From: JALRLA01 sp046047755
GTDB lineage: Bacteria > Bacteroidota > Bacteroidia > NS11-12g > UBA955
Assembly: GCA_046047755.1 (NCBI GenBank)
Contig: JBJOHK010000100.1
Span: 1-21,252 of the forward strand
DNA length: 21,252 bases
Direction of reading: 5' to 3'
This document shows, one piece after another, positions 1-7,606 of this stretch (positions are counted from its first letter, which is position 1; each line of letters opens with the position of its first letter). The notes beneath the pieces are model-generated. The model did no database searches. It saw only the letters and a list, made by a program, of their open reading frames with translations, and was not told the DNA's origin. The position numbers and the translations under genes are program-made.

Positions 1-34
1 TTTGATAGTCTACCAAACATCGCGCTTTTATTAG

Positions 35-105
35 CACGGGCACAAGGATTCGAACCCTGATCAACGGTTTTGGAGACCGCTATTCTACCATTGAACTATG
101 CCCGT
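35..105 (-). tRNA. tRNA-Trp (anticodon CCA)
   Basis: The minus strand folds into a full cloverleaf. The acceptor stem ACGGGCA pairs with TGCCCGT, the T-arm is CAGGG-TTCGAAT-CCTTG, and the anticodon loop CTCCAAA carries CCA. The discriminator base is G, as usual for bacterial tRNA-Trp. The 3' CCA is not encoded. It lies just downstream of tuf, as often seen in Bacteroidota, where secE and nusG usually follow; those would be beyond the left edge here. Confidence 0.96.
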
Positions 106-111
106 AAGAAA

Positions 112-132
112 GGAGAGGCACGAAGCCCCTCC
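112..132 (-). terminator. Hairpin between tuf and tRNA-Trp (attenuator or processing site)
   Basis: In minus-strand RNA an 8-bp stem, GGAGGGGC pairing with GCCUCUCC (one G-U pair), closes a UUCGU loop. It is followed by the short, interrupted U-run UUUCUU just before tRNA-Trp. The stem is GC-rich, but the U-run is poor for full termination. It may be a partial terminator that sets the ratio of tuf to downstream RNA, or an RNase processing signal for the tRNA 5' end. Confidence 0.45.
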
Positions 133-153
133 CCTCATGTATAGCTTATGCTA

Positions 154-1338
154 TTATTCAATAATCTCAGTTACCTGACCGGCACCTACGGTACGACCAC
201 CCTCACGGATAGCGAAACGCAAGTTCTTCTCCAAAGCGATAGGCTGAATCAACTCTACAGTGATGGAGATGTTATCACCAGGCATAACCATTTCGGTACC
301 TTCGGGCAAGGTGATCTCACCTGTTACGTCAGTGGTACGGAAATAGAACTGGGGACGGTACTTCTGGAAGAAAGGAGTGTGACGACCACCTTCTTCTTTG
401 CTCAATACGTAAACCTCAGCTTTGAACTTCTTGTGAGGCTTAACAGAACCGGGCTTACAGATTACCATACCGCGACGAATTTCCGTCTTGTCGATACCGC
501 GGAGCAACAAACCAGCGTTGTCACCAGCTTCACCACGATCCAACAACTTACGGAACATCTCAACACCGGTACAAGTAGAAGTCAATTTGGCACCGAAGCC
601 CAACAATTCTACAGGATCACCAACGTTGATAACACCGCGCTCGATACGACCAGTAGCAACAGTACCGCGACCAGTGATTGAGAACACGTCCTCGATGGGC
701 ATCAAGAAAGGCTGATCAACCAAACGGGGAGGAACAGGAATCCACTCGTCAACAGCCGCCATCAATTCCATGATAGTAGCAGACCACTTAGCATCACCGT
801 TCAATCCACCCAAGGCAGAACCACGAATGATAGGAGTATTGTCAGAGTCGAATTCGTAGAAGTCCAACAATTCGCGGATTTCCATTTCAACCAAATCCAA
901 CAATTCAGGATCGTCAACCATGTCAACTTTGTTCATGAAGACTACCAAACGAGGTACACCAACCTGACGAGCCAACAAGATATGTTCGCGAGTCTGAGGC
1001 ATAGGACCATCAGTTGAAGCTACTACCAAGATAGCACCGTCCATTTGAGCAGCACCTGTTACCATGTTCTTCACATAGTCAGCGTGACCAGGACAATCCA
1101 CGTGAGCGTAGTGACGGTTAGCCGTCTGGTACTCAACGTGAGCTGTGTTGATGGTGATACCACGCTCTTTCTCCTCTGGAGCAGAGTCGATAGAGTCGAA
1201 TGATTTTTTCTCTGAAAGACCAGCCTCGGCCAATACAGTAGTGATTGCCGCAGTCAAAGTGGTCTTACCGTGGTCAACGTGACCAATGGTACCAATGTTC
1301 AAGTGCGGCTTGGAACGGTCAAATGATTCTTTTGCCAT
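154..1338 (-). CDS. tuf: Elongation factor Tu
   Basis: EF-Tu is the GTPase that delivers aminoacyl-tRNA to the ribosomal A site in the cytoplasm. The 394-aa length is normal for the family. The N-terminal G domain shows the P-loop GHVDHGKT at residues 19-26, the DCPGH switch II motif at 81-85 and NKVD at 136-139. The two beta-barrel domains follow and end in the usual QVTEIIE-type C terminus. The ATG is preceded by an A/C-rich stretch without a Shine-Dalgarno sequence, as is normal in Bacteroidota. It lies 28 nt after tRNA-Thr(GGU), so it is very probably transcribed with the upstream tRNAs from the promoter at 1836-1866, and released by tRNA processing. There is no sign of truncation. Identity is close to certain. 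Confidence 0.98.
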   Translation of the reverse strand: MAKESFDRSKPHLNIGTIGHVDHGKTTLTAAITTVLAEAGLSEKKSFDSIDSAPEEKERGITINTAHVEYQTANRHYAHVDCPGHADYVKNMVTGAAQMDGAILVVASTDGPMPQTREHILLARQVGVPRLVVFMNKVDMVDDPELLDLVEMEIRELLDFYEFDSDNTPIIRGSALGGLNGDAKWSATIMELMAAVDEWIPVPPRLVDQPFLMPIEDVFSITGRGTVATGRIERGVINVGDPVELLGFGAKLTSTCTGVEMFRKLLDRGEAGDNAGLLLRGIDKTEIRRGMVICKPGSVKPHKKFKAEVYVLSKEEGGRHTPFFQKYRPQFYFRTTDVTGEITLPEGTEMVMPGDNISITVELIQPIALEKNLRFAIREGGRTVGAGQVTEIIE

Positions 1339-1366
1339 AATTGTGTGTGTTGTGTTTTTGTTTTTG

Positions 1367-1438
1367 AGCCAATGAGGGGAATTGAACCCCTGACCTTTTC
1401 CTTACCAAGGAAACGCTCTACCCCTGAGCTACATCGGC
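1367..1438 (-). tRNA. tRNA-Thr (anticodon GGU)
   Basis: The acceptor stem GCCGATG pairs with CATTGGC (one G-U pair). The anticodon stem TTTCC/GGAAA closes a TTGGTAA loop carrying GGT, which reads ACC/ACU codons. The T-arm is GGGG-TTCAATT-CCCC-like. CCA is not encoded. It is the last of four tRNAs before tuf. Confidence 0.96.
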
Positions 1439-1483
1439 TGTCATGAATCAACGTGCGACAACATAACACCCGATGATTCATCG

Positions 1484-1556
1484 AGCGGGAGACGAGGCTC
1501 GAACCCGCGACCTACAGCTTGGAAGGCTGTCGCTCTACCAACTGAGCTACTCCCGC
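1484..1556 (-). tRNA. tRNA-Gly (anticodon UCC)
   Basis: The acceptor stem GCGGGAG pairs with CTCCCGC across a full cloverleaf on the minus strand. The anticodon loop CTTCCAA carries TCC, reading GGA/GGG. The discriminator is U and CCA is not encoded. It lies between tRNA-Tyr and tRNA-Thr(GGU) in the tuf operon. Confidence 0.96.
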
Positions 1557-1576
1557 AAAAGTACGATAATGTGTAG

Positions 1577-1659
1577 TGGGGAAAGAAGGATTCGAACCTC
1601 CGAAGGCATAAGCCAGCAGATTTACAGTCTGCCCCATTTGGCCACTCTGGTATTTCCCC
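1577..1659 (-). tRNA. tRNA-Tyr (anticodon GUA)
   Basis: The acceptor stem GGGGAAA pairs with TTTCCCC. The anticodon stem GCAGA/TCTGC closes a CTGTAAA loop with GTA. At 83 nt with an extended variable arm it is a class II tRNA, as expected for bacterial tRNA-Tyr. The discriminator is A and CCA is not encoded. Confidence 0.96.
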
Positions 1660-1708
1660 ATTAGAACGCAATAAATTGACATTCAAGGTGATACACTATC
1701 GTACACGG

Positions 1709-1781
<73 letters not shown>

Positions 1782-1835
1782 CTTGAGAAAGAACGTTAGA
1801 ATGTCTCCCGAAGGCTACATTCCCAAAAAGGACTG

Positions 1836-1866
1836 CAAAAATACAGAAGTTGGGGACATAATCAAA
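1836..1866 (-). promoter_or_regulatory. Bacteroidota sigma-A promoter of the tRNA-tuf operon
   Basis: Reading the minus strand, TTTG (1866-1863) is followed by a 19-nt spacer and TATTTTTG (1843-1836). This matches the published Bacteroidota consensus TTTG-N19-TAnnTTTG at every fixed position. The predicted start is near 1830, giving a leader of about 50 nt before tRNA-Thr(UGU). It is the only promoter in the window where both boxes fit the consensus, in keeping with a highly expressed translation operon. Confidence 0.85.
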
Positions 1867-1925
1867 GCTCTTTTCATTTTTTTCATCAAATTCTCTAGCG
1901 AGCCTTAGAGGCCTCAAAATGCCTT

Positions 1926-1933
1926 TAAATTTG
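1926..1933 (+). promoter_or_regulatory. -7 element (TAAATTTG) for the DUF4340 gene
   Basis: TAAATTTG matches the Bacteroidota -7 consensus TAnnTTTG. Its last base lies 7 nt before the ATG at 1941, so the mRNA would start at or next to the start codon. No clear -33 TTG lies 17-23 bp upstream. Instead the spacer region holds the palindrome GAGGCCTC (1908-1915), a possible operator. Confidence 0.5.
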
Positions 1934-1940
1934 CCCGTTC

Positions 1941-2984
1941 ATGCGCCGCTTTAGAATCCCCTTAATCATCGCCATCGGTTCCCTTGTGATTTTCGCACTG
2001 TTGTGGAAAAACCAAAACCAAAGCAGCCCTTGGACTAGCGATTTGTTTCGCTTGAAAAAGGCCGAGAGCATAACAGCCATCTTGCTATCTTCCAATGACG
2101 CTTCAAAAGGTTATGTAAAATTTACCAAGAACAACAAAGGTTGGACCGTCAGTGATGGGACCCACACCTATTCTGCCGATACCCAAAGCCTCAATGACCT
2201 TTTGTTTTGGGCCATGCCCCGCTTGCATTTAAAAAGCCCAGTGCCTGATGCCTCAAAAGAGAACATCACAAGGGAACTGGCTCAAAACGCCACCAAAGCC
2301 GTATTCTATTCCAATGACAAAGCCATCCATACCATCTATGTAGGATCCCCCACTCCCACTCAGGAATCTACCTATATGTATGCCCCTGATACGGAACGGC
2401 CTTGCATCATTGAAATACCCGGATTTACCGGATACCTCACTCCTTATTTTCATACCGACATTCAACAATGGAGATCGGTATTCTTGGTTGACGCCGAAGC
2501 TTCCTCCATCAAAAGCTTGGAATTGGCCTATCCCTCTGCACCCGACCAAAGCTTTGCCATCATACAAGATCCAAGCAATTTTACCGCCCAATTGCGGACC
2601 TCATTGGAAGGAGCTGTAATCTCCGAAGCCCAGACCGGCTTGTTATTGGGTTACCTTGAAATGAGCAAACGCCTGAGCAGAGAGGCTGGAGAAAATGCCG
2701 GTATCAACAGGAATCCAGAGGCTCAAAAGGATGTATTAAATGGCCCTGTATTGGCCAAGTTAACCTACACGTTTACCGATGGCAAAAAGACTACCGTCAC
2801 CCTTTATCCGATGCCAGTAGGGTCCGAAACCTATAGTTTGGATACTCGAGAAGGAAGACCCAAAATGAACGAAACCGATTTGTTTTGGGCCAGCCATTCC
2901 GACGAACCTGAACGCTTGTGGGTCGTTCAATCCTTGCACTTGCAAAACCGCTTAAAAAAACGAAGCGACTTTTTGGCACGCTAA
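1941..2984 (+). CDS. DUF4340-like membrane-anchored protein
   Basis: This 347-aa protein has a single N-terminal transmembrane segment (about residues 6-23) and a large domain predicted to be outside the cytoplasmic membrane. The body resembles DUF4340 as found in Bacteroidota, with repeated strand-like blocks around a Y-V-G-S-P-T motif and a Y-M-Y-A segment near residues 130-150. DUF4340 proteins in other bacteria often sit beside gliding/ABC-type membrane genes, but no biochemical role is established, so I assign none. The ATG at 1941 is supported by the -7 element 7 nt upstream. It begins a plus-strand run: its stop is followed after 1 nt by the DjlA-like gene, so the two are probably translationally coupled. 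The family call rests on pattern recognition, without a profile search. Confidence 0.6.
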   Translation: MRRFRIPLIIAIGSLVIFALLWKNQNQSSPWTSDLFRLKKAESITAILLSSNDASKGYVKFTKNNKGWTVSDGTHTYSADTQSLNDLLFWAMPRLHLKSPVPDASKENITRELAQNATKAVFYSNDKAIHTIYVGSPTPTQESTYMYAPDTERPCIIEIPGFTGYLTPYFHTDIQQWRSVFLVDAEASSIKSLELAYPSAPDQSFAIIQDPSNFTAQLRTSLEGAVISEAQTGLLLGYLEMSKRLSREAGENAGINRNPEAQKDVLNGPVLAKLTYTFTDGKKTTVTLYPMPVGSETYSLDTREGRPKMNETDLFWASHSDEPERLWVVQSLHLQNRLKKRSDFLAR

Positions 2985-2985
2985 T

Positions 2986-3717
2986 ATGGCTATGACCTTC
3001 ACTCTCATTGGCGCCTTTATTGGATTTGCCTCAAGTGGCATGCCGGGAGCCATTGTAGGTCTGCTGATTGGAATGTATGTTGACCACATGAGTGGGTCAA
3101 GCGCAGATTCGGGTTCCGAACAAAGAGCAGCCCCCTCTCAGGCTTATGACTTTAGAAACAACCTATTGATTCTCATCGCCGCCATCATGAAAGCTGACGG
3201 CGCCCTGTTAAAAAGCGAGTTGGACCTAGTCAAGCAAATGCTGGTGCGTACCTATGGAGAAGACGAGGCTAAAATACTCCTGCTCCGTTTGCGCGAGTAC
3301 ACCAAACAAACCCACAACCTCTCAGAAGTTTGCCGAAACTTGCGATTGCGCATGGGCTACTCCCAACGCTTGGAAATTGTTCACGTTTTGTTTCGCATAA
3401 GCCGCGCCGACGGGAACATCAGCCCCTCTGAATTGCAAATTCTGCAAATGGTTTCCACCCAACTCGGAATAAGCACCCCTGACTTTCTCTCCTTGAGGGC
3501 TATGTTTGTCAGCAGCCCTGATTCTGATTATCAAATCTTGGAAATCAAACCCGAGGCCAGTGACGAAGAAGTCAAAAAGGCCTACCGAAAAATGGCCATG
3601 CGTTTCCACCCTGATAGACTTGGTGACCTAAGCGACTCAGAAAAAAAACAAGCCGAAGAAAAATTCTTACGGGTCCAAAAATCATACGAAGCCATTCGCA
3701 AAAAGAGGGGGTTCTAA
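2986..3717 (+). CDS. TerB/DnaJ-domain co-chaperone (DjlA-like)
   Basis: The 243-aa protein has three parts. First comes a short glycine-rich hydrophobic N-terminal segment (residues about 5-31), a likely membrane anchor. Next is a TerB-like helical domain (about 55-170) with paired KADG (69-72) and RADG (140-143) motifs. Last is a C-terminal J domain (about 181-243) with the HPD motif at 208-210, which stimulates Hsp70 ATPase. This order is that of DjlA, a membrane-bound DnaK co-chaperone. The J domain lies at the very C terminus, facing the cytoplasm. The ATG at 2986 follows the previous stop by 1 nt; an alternative ATG lies at 2992. The next gene begins 2 nt after its stop, so it is part of an operon. 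The client protein is unknown. Confidence 0.85.
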   Translation: MAMTFTLIGAFIGFASSGMPGAIVGLLIGMYVDHMSGSSADSGSEQRAAPSQAYDFRNNLLILIAAIMKADGALLKSELDLVKQMLVRTYGEDEAKILLLRLREYTKQTHNLSEVCRNLRLRMGYSQRLEIVHVLFRISRADGNISPSELQILQMVSTQLGISTPDFLSLRAMFVSSPDSDYQILEIKPEASDEEVKKAYRKMAMRFHPDRLGDLSDSEKKQAEEKFLRVQKSYEAIRKKRGF

Positions 3718-3719
3718 AC

Positions 3720-4694
3720 ATGGCGAAAGTACACATCACCTTATTCGCCGTTGCGCTGTTCTACGGCATCATGTTTTCCTTGGCTGGCGAAATCATGCCC
3801 ACTTATTTGAGTCCTGAGGGATTCGTGTGGATGCGCATAGCCTTTGCCGCCCTTTGCTTCCACCTAATTTCGCTTTTTCTCCCCAGTGAAAAAGCCGACT
3901 GGGCCGCCCACAAATGGGATTTTTTACTCTGCGCTTTTCTGGGCACGAGTGGCAATATGTATTTGTTCTTCAAGGGTCTGGAGTTGACGCACCCCATCAA
4001 TGGGGCCGTATTGATGCTCGTCACCCCCTTAGCCGTAGCCTTTCTCGATCACATTCGAATCAAGCTGCCCATGAAAAAGCCGTTTATCTTGGGGCTCGTA
4101 GCAGCATGTGCCGGTGCGTTTTGGCTCATGAGCCTTTCCAATCAGGGTCTTCAGTTTAATGCGAATACCTGGAAAGGCGATGCCTTCGTGGCGCTCAATG
4201 CGCTGTTATACGCTTTTTATTTGGTACGAGTCAAGAACCTAACTGCCCATTACGGCGCCAATACCATCAACCGCATCACTTTTGGACTCGGATTTATTTA
4301 TATGAGCCTCTACTGCCTTGTCATTTGGTGGCTAACCGATTTGAGTCTGACTACTAGAGGCGCCAGGTCGGCCTTCTCCATTGCCTTTCTGGGCCCAGAG
4401 AGCCAAGATATCCCTATGGCCATCTGGTTGAAAATTGCCTATACCTTAGTTTTCGTAAGCTTCTTGGTGTACCTCTTGAACACATACGCCGTTAAAAAAG
4501 CAGGCCCAACACTGGCTGGCATTTACATTTACTTACAACCCGTATTGGCGGCCCTCATTGCTCTGGCATTGGGCCGAGATGAATTGAATCTCGAAAAATC
4601 CATTTGCATGGCCTTGGTTTTGCTTGGTGTCTGGTTTGCGAAGGAAAATAGCCCATCGGTTTTGCGGAATCGCTTATATTCGCAAAAAAATTGA
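3720..4694 (+). CDS. EamA-family (DMT superfamily) transporter
   Basis: A 324-aa very hydrophobic protein with about ten transmembrane segments arranged as two EamA repeats, the usual architecture of drug/metabolite exporters of the DMT superfamily. The first repeat has the typical E-G-F-V-W-M-R start of the second helix and the G-L-E-L-T-H-P-I-N motif; the second ends in the G-P-T-L-A-G-I-Y-I-Y-L-Q-P-V segment, both characteristic of EamA permeases. It acts in the inner membrane, and the substrate cannot be inferred (amino acids and metabolites are common in the family). It starts 2 nt after the DjlA-like stop. The next gene's ATG follows its stop by 2 nt. No defect is seen. Confidence 0.9.
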   Translation: MAKVHITLFAVALFYGIMFSLAGEIMPTYLSPEGFVWMRIAFAALCFHLISLFLPSEKADWAAHKWDFLLCAFLGTSGNMYLFFKGLELTHPINGAVLMLVTPLAVAFLDHIRIKLPMKKPFILGLVAACAGAFWLMSLSNQGLQFNANTWKGDAFVALNALLYAFYLVRVKNLTAHYGANTINRITFGLGFIYMSLYCLVIWWLTDLSLTTRGARSAFSIAFLGPESQDIPMAIWLKIAYTLVFVSFLVYLLNTYAVKKAGPTLAGIYIYLQPVLAALIALALGRDELNLEKSICMALVLLGVWFAKENSPSVLRNRLYSQKN

Positions 4695-4696
4695 AC

Positions 4697-5023
4697 ATGC
4701 AAAGCGCTAAAGCCAATACCCTTCTTCAAAGCATCATCGACGATGCAAATAAGAACGGCATCAATGCCGAATCTTACATTGCCCAATTGCAAGAGGCCCG
4801 CGAATACGCTCTAAAAGAGGAAGACCCCTTGTTGGCTCGTGCCTTGCGCTTGACTTGGCAACACTTAGAAGCCAACGGCAACTTCGGCATTGAACTGGCT
4901 GAAGAAATCGAAAGCGAAGAAGAAAATTTCACGTATTTCCTATCGTTGTGCATCAAAAGTGACAACACTTACAACCGAGATGAATTGCGGGAAATGACCA
5001 ACGCTTTGCAGGCATTAGCTTAG
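4697..5023 (+). CDS. Small acidic hypothetical protein
   Basis: I do not recognise this 108-aa protein. It is acidic (runs such as E-S-E-E-E near residue 75), with no signal peptide or membrane segment, and looks mainly alpha-helical with a TPR-like feel, so it is probably a cytoplasmic adaptor or regulator. The ATG at 4697 was chosen over a TTG at 4691 that overlaps the EamA stop. An imperfect -7-like element TATATTCG (4675-4682) lies 14 nt upstream, so the gene could have its own promoter as well as readthrough. The next gene starts 6 nt after its stop. Confidence 0.7.
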   Translation: MQSAKANTLLQSIIDDANKNGINAESYIAQLQEAREYALKEEDPLLARALRLTWQHLEANGNFGIELAEEIESEEENFTYFLSLCIKSDNTYNRDELREMTNALQALA

Positions 5024-5029
5024 CAAAAT

Positions 5030-5329
5030 ATGAAGAAGCCGCTGTCCCTTTTCTTTGCCCTTGTACTGCTGATCATTCAGTGGCCCCATTGGCATAGTCA
5101 CGAACAAGGACCCGGCTTCCAAATCGAGCAAGCAGGTTGCCATGATCAGCTCCACGAAAGCTGTGATCGTTGCGATTGGAATCGCTCCTTGAGCGCACTG
5201 GAAGTTTCGCTCCTAAACAAAAACTTCACTCTCCACACCTATGCCCAAACTTGGGAAGCAGATCTTAGGCCTGTAGCGGTAAAAGAAGCTCCTTCATGGA
5301 TTTTGGGCCGGGCACCTCCCTGCATTTGA
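5030..5329 (+). CDS. Secreted His/Cys-rich small protein, putative metal binding
   Basis: A 99-aa protein with an N-terminal signal peptide or anchor (residues 1-17, hydrophobic core L-L-I-I). Beyond it lies a dense set of potential metal ligands: His20, His22, His24, Cys37, His38, His42, Cys45 and Cys48, including an HxH-x-H cluster and a C-D-R-C pair. The C terminus carries a G-R-A-P-P motif (93-97), like the R-A/G-P-P end of DUF2946-type small proteins that sit beside TonB receptors and metal transporters. It lies 77 nt before a TonB-dependent receptor and is probably co-expressed with it. I infer a periplasmic metal-binding or metal-sensing role, perhaps Zn or Cu. This is not proven, and the family assignment is tentative. 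Confidence 0.65.
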   Translation: MKKPLSLFFALVLLIIQWPHWHSHEQGPGFQIEQAGCHDQLHESCDRCDWNRSLSALEVSLLNKNFTLHTYAQTWEADLRPVAVKEAPSWILGRAPPCI

Positions 5330-5345
5330 TTTGAACCAATTAACA

Positions 5346-5361
5346 CGGCGTTATAGCGCCG
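5346..5361 (+). other. Small hairpin before the TonB receptor gene
   Basis: CGGCG and CGCCG pair perfectly around a 6-nt TTATAG loop, between the His/Cys protein and the receptor. There is no T-run after it, so it is not a classical terminator. It may stabilise the mRNA or bind a regulator, or it may be chance. Confidence 0.3.
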
Positions 5362-5406
5362 CAGTCTTGGGCCTTCGTCTCATGACTTTCTGTGTGTTCA
5401 ATTCTT

Positions 5407-7587
5407 ATGCCCTTGAAAAACAAAACCCTCATTGCCCTCATTATCAGTTTCTGCTTTCCCCAATCGATTTGGGGACAAGGGGTCGCATGCACCTACCAAT
5501 GGCATTTGCAACTCCTGAATGACTCATTAAAACCCCTCACATTTACTGAAATCTTCATTGAATCGCTGCATCTTCGTTTAGTCAGCAATTCATCAGGTTG
5601 GGCAACATTGCCAGCCCTGTGTCCCGGGAGTTATGAGGTTGAGATACACAGACCTTCCTTCCCCGATTGGCACGAAAAAATTCAACTCGACGAAGGCCAG
5701 GATAGTCTGAGAATCATCGCTCCGTATTCAGAACTTGTTCAACTTGCTGTTATCGAAATCGAACCGCTCGCTTCCACTCAATCTTCCAACCGAATTTGGG
5801 AAACAGCGGGGAATCAATCTCTAGCTGAATTTGCCCAAGCTGAATTCTTAGGAGTCCAAATACTCCAAACGGGGGCTAGCCTGCAAAAGCCCATGGTCCA
5901 AGGGCTTTGGGGGCTCAGACTACCCTTGTTTCAGCAAGGAATTCGATTGGATGGTCAATCTTGGGGCTTGGATCACGCCCCAGAACTTGACTTTTGGAAT
6001 CTTGACCGGTGGCTATTGCATCGGGGAGCTATGGCTACCTGGATGGCACCTGACGCACCGGGCGCAGCGATGGATTTGAGATGGAACAGTGAAACGCATG
6101 CTTGGCAACGAGACTACAAACAACTCCTCAACATTCAAACCGTCAACGGCCAAGTCCATGGGGCAGGACGGCTGAATTGGAACCGGAGCAGCCAAACCGA
6201 AAATGCCCATTCTATTCGTTGGAGCCACCGGCAAACGGGTAATTATAGAAGCCCTGACGGCTTCTTACAAAATACCGCCCAACGAGAATCTTCGATTGCC
6301 TATGCCCGTATTCGTCAACATTCAGAATGGTGGGCCAGTTATTTGGAGACCCAATCAGGTTTATATGCCGGTTCCCACATTGGCAATCTCAGCGATTTAA
6401 ACCGAGTATTAAGCGGAGAGAAGCTTGCGCAATTTGTTCCATTTTCATACCGTATTTCCAGGCCGTTTCAGCAAGTTCGGCACGGATCAATTGCCTGGTC
6501 TCAACGTTCTGCTAATCCTTGGATTGTTTCTGCTCAGGGCAATCATAGACAAGAATTTGATCCAAGCCGTGGGGCGAGCCTGGCCCAACTGAATGTATTT
6601 CAAGGAACCCTAATTCAACAAAAAACAACATCTGTGCGCTCAGGGGTCATAGGGTTGAACTTTCAAGAACAAGGCCAGCGTTATGGTGGGTATTATTTTA
6701 TTCCCGATTACCTATCTGTTCAAACCGGTATTTTTTGGCACCACCACAACTCAAGCTGGGAATGGACCCTTAGGCTGGATGGGCTTCGTCGCTGGGTAAG
6801 GCACCCCTGGTACCAAAGACAGGGATACATTTTACCGGCCTTGGGTTTGAGCCACGCTCGCGATCAGGGAGTATGGCATTATAATTTCAGTAGCCGAGCA
6901 CCCGCGGTAAACGAACTTTTCGCAAAAGGAGTTCACCACGGATCAGCCTCATATGAGGAGGGCAATGCTCAATTAAATACTGAGCACATCCATAAAATCC
7001 AATACATAAGCAACCCAAAAAGGGATGGAAAATGGGAGGGCTTTGTTATGTACAGCCCCTCTTTTATTGATTTATTCCCTATGTCAGAACCAGTATTGAC
7101 GGTACGAGGAGCCTTTCCAGGTTTTCAATACCAAAGTCACGCAGCCGTGTATGCAGGGCTAAGCGCACATGTTGAGAAACACAGCCAGCAGAGTCCCTGG
7201 TTCTGGGAAGGCAAAGGTCAAATTATTTGGGCGCAATTGATTCGAGAAAACCGCTATCCCAGTTTACTACCCGCGCCCAATTTCGAAAGTAGCATAAGCC
7301 ATCGATCGAAATCTTGCACCTGGATCATTCGAAATCAAGTCGCCTTTCGGCAACCATTCTACACATCCTCTAGTGACTTTTTACCCCCACCCCCCGCCTA
7401 TTGGCGATTGGACCTTCAAGTCACGTGGACTCGCCCCAGAGGAGAACACATAGAATTGTACTTACAAAATGCCTTGAATCAACGATATCGAAACTACCTA
7501 GACCGCTTTCGATACTACATCGATGCTCCAGGTTGGAATCTCGGCCTACGATGGAAAGGTCAATTCCATCATCATTATCCACACTAA
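5407..7587 (+). CDS. TonB-dependent outer-membrane receptor
   Basis: The ATG at 5407 was chosen because it places a signal peptide at the N terminus (residues 1-23, ending I-W-G-Q-G); an upstream start would add five residues. The 726-aa protein has a carboxypeptidase-like regulatory domain (about 28-105, with G-W-A-T-L and C-P-G-S-Y-E-V-E-I), then a plug (about 130-228) and a beta-barrel. The plug shows I-L-Q-T-G-A-S, Q-Q-G-I-R-L-D-G-Q and W-G-L-D-H-A-P-E-L-D, typical of the Bacteroidota receptors that pair with the lipoprotein encoded next. The usual R-Y-G-S-D-A-x-G-G part is degenerate here (residues about 211-222). After the barrel's terminal Phe there is an extra H-H-H-Y-P-H tail. It would import a bound substrate using TonB/ExbBD energy. 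The neighbouring His/Cys protein suggests a metal or metal complex, by inference. Confidence 0.85.
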   Translation: MPLKNKTLIALIISFCFPQSIWGQGVACTYQWHLQLLNDSLKPLTFTEIFIESLHLRLVSNSSGWATLPALCPGSYEVEIHRPSFPDWHEKIQLDEGQDSLRIIAPYSELVQLAVIEIEPLASTQSSNRIWETAGNQSLAEFAQAEFLGVQILQTGASLQKPMVQGLWGLRLPLFQQGIRLDGQSWGLDHAPELDFWNLDRWLLHRGAMATWMAPDAPGAAMDLRWNSETHAWQRDYKQLLNIQTVNGQVHGAGRLNWNRSSQTENAHSIRWSHRQTGNYRSPDGFLQNTAQRESSIAYARIRQHSEWWASYLETQSGLYAGSHIGNLSDLNRVLSGEKLAQFVPFSYRISRPFQQVRHGSIAWSQRSANPWIVSAQGNHRQEFDPSRGASLAQLNVFQGTLIQQKTTSVRSGVIGLNFQEQGQRYGGYYFIPDYLSVQTGIFWHHHNSSWEWTLRLDGLRRWVRHPWYQRQGYILPALGLSHARDQGVWHYNFSSRAPAVNELFAKGVHHGSASYEEGNAQLNTEHIHKIQYISNPKRDGKWEGFVMYSPSFIDLFPMSEPVLTVRGAFPGFQYQSHAAVYAGLSAHVEKHSQQSPWFWEGKGQIIWAQLIRENRYPSLLPAPNFESSISHRSKSCTWIIRNQVAFRQPFYTSSSDFLPPPPAYWRLDLQVTWTRPRGEHIELYLQNALNQRYRNYLDRFRYYIDAPGWNLGLRWKGQFHHHYPH

Positions 7588-7606
7588 TTTTAACAACTAT
7601 ACAACT

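Noticed and set aside
148..681. 177-aa plus-strand frame antisense to tuf
   Set aside because: It is a shadow of the conserved tuf coding strand; its protein resembles no family I know, and EF-Tu on the opposite strand is certain.
4675..4682. TATATTCG as a promoter for the small gene at 4697
   Set aside because: It has one mismatch to TAnnTTTG in the conserved TTTG part and no -33 box, so it is mentioned in the gene entry but not listed as a promoter.
4691..4696. TTG start for the small gene after the EamA transporter
   Set aside because: It overlaps the EamA stop, and an ATG lies 6 nt later; the ATG start is more likely.
5331..5522. 63-aa frame in front of the TonB receptor
   Set aside because: It overlaps the receptor's signal peptide in another frame, and its sequence has no recognisable feature.
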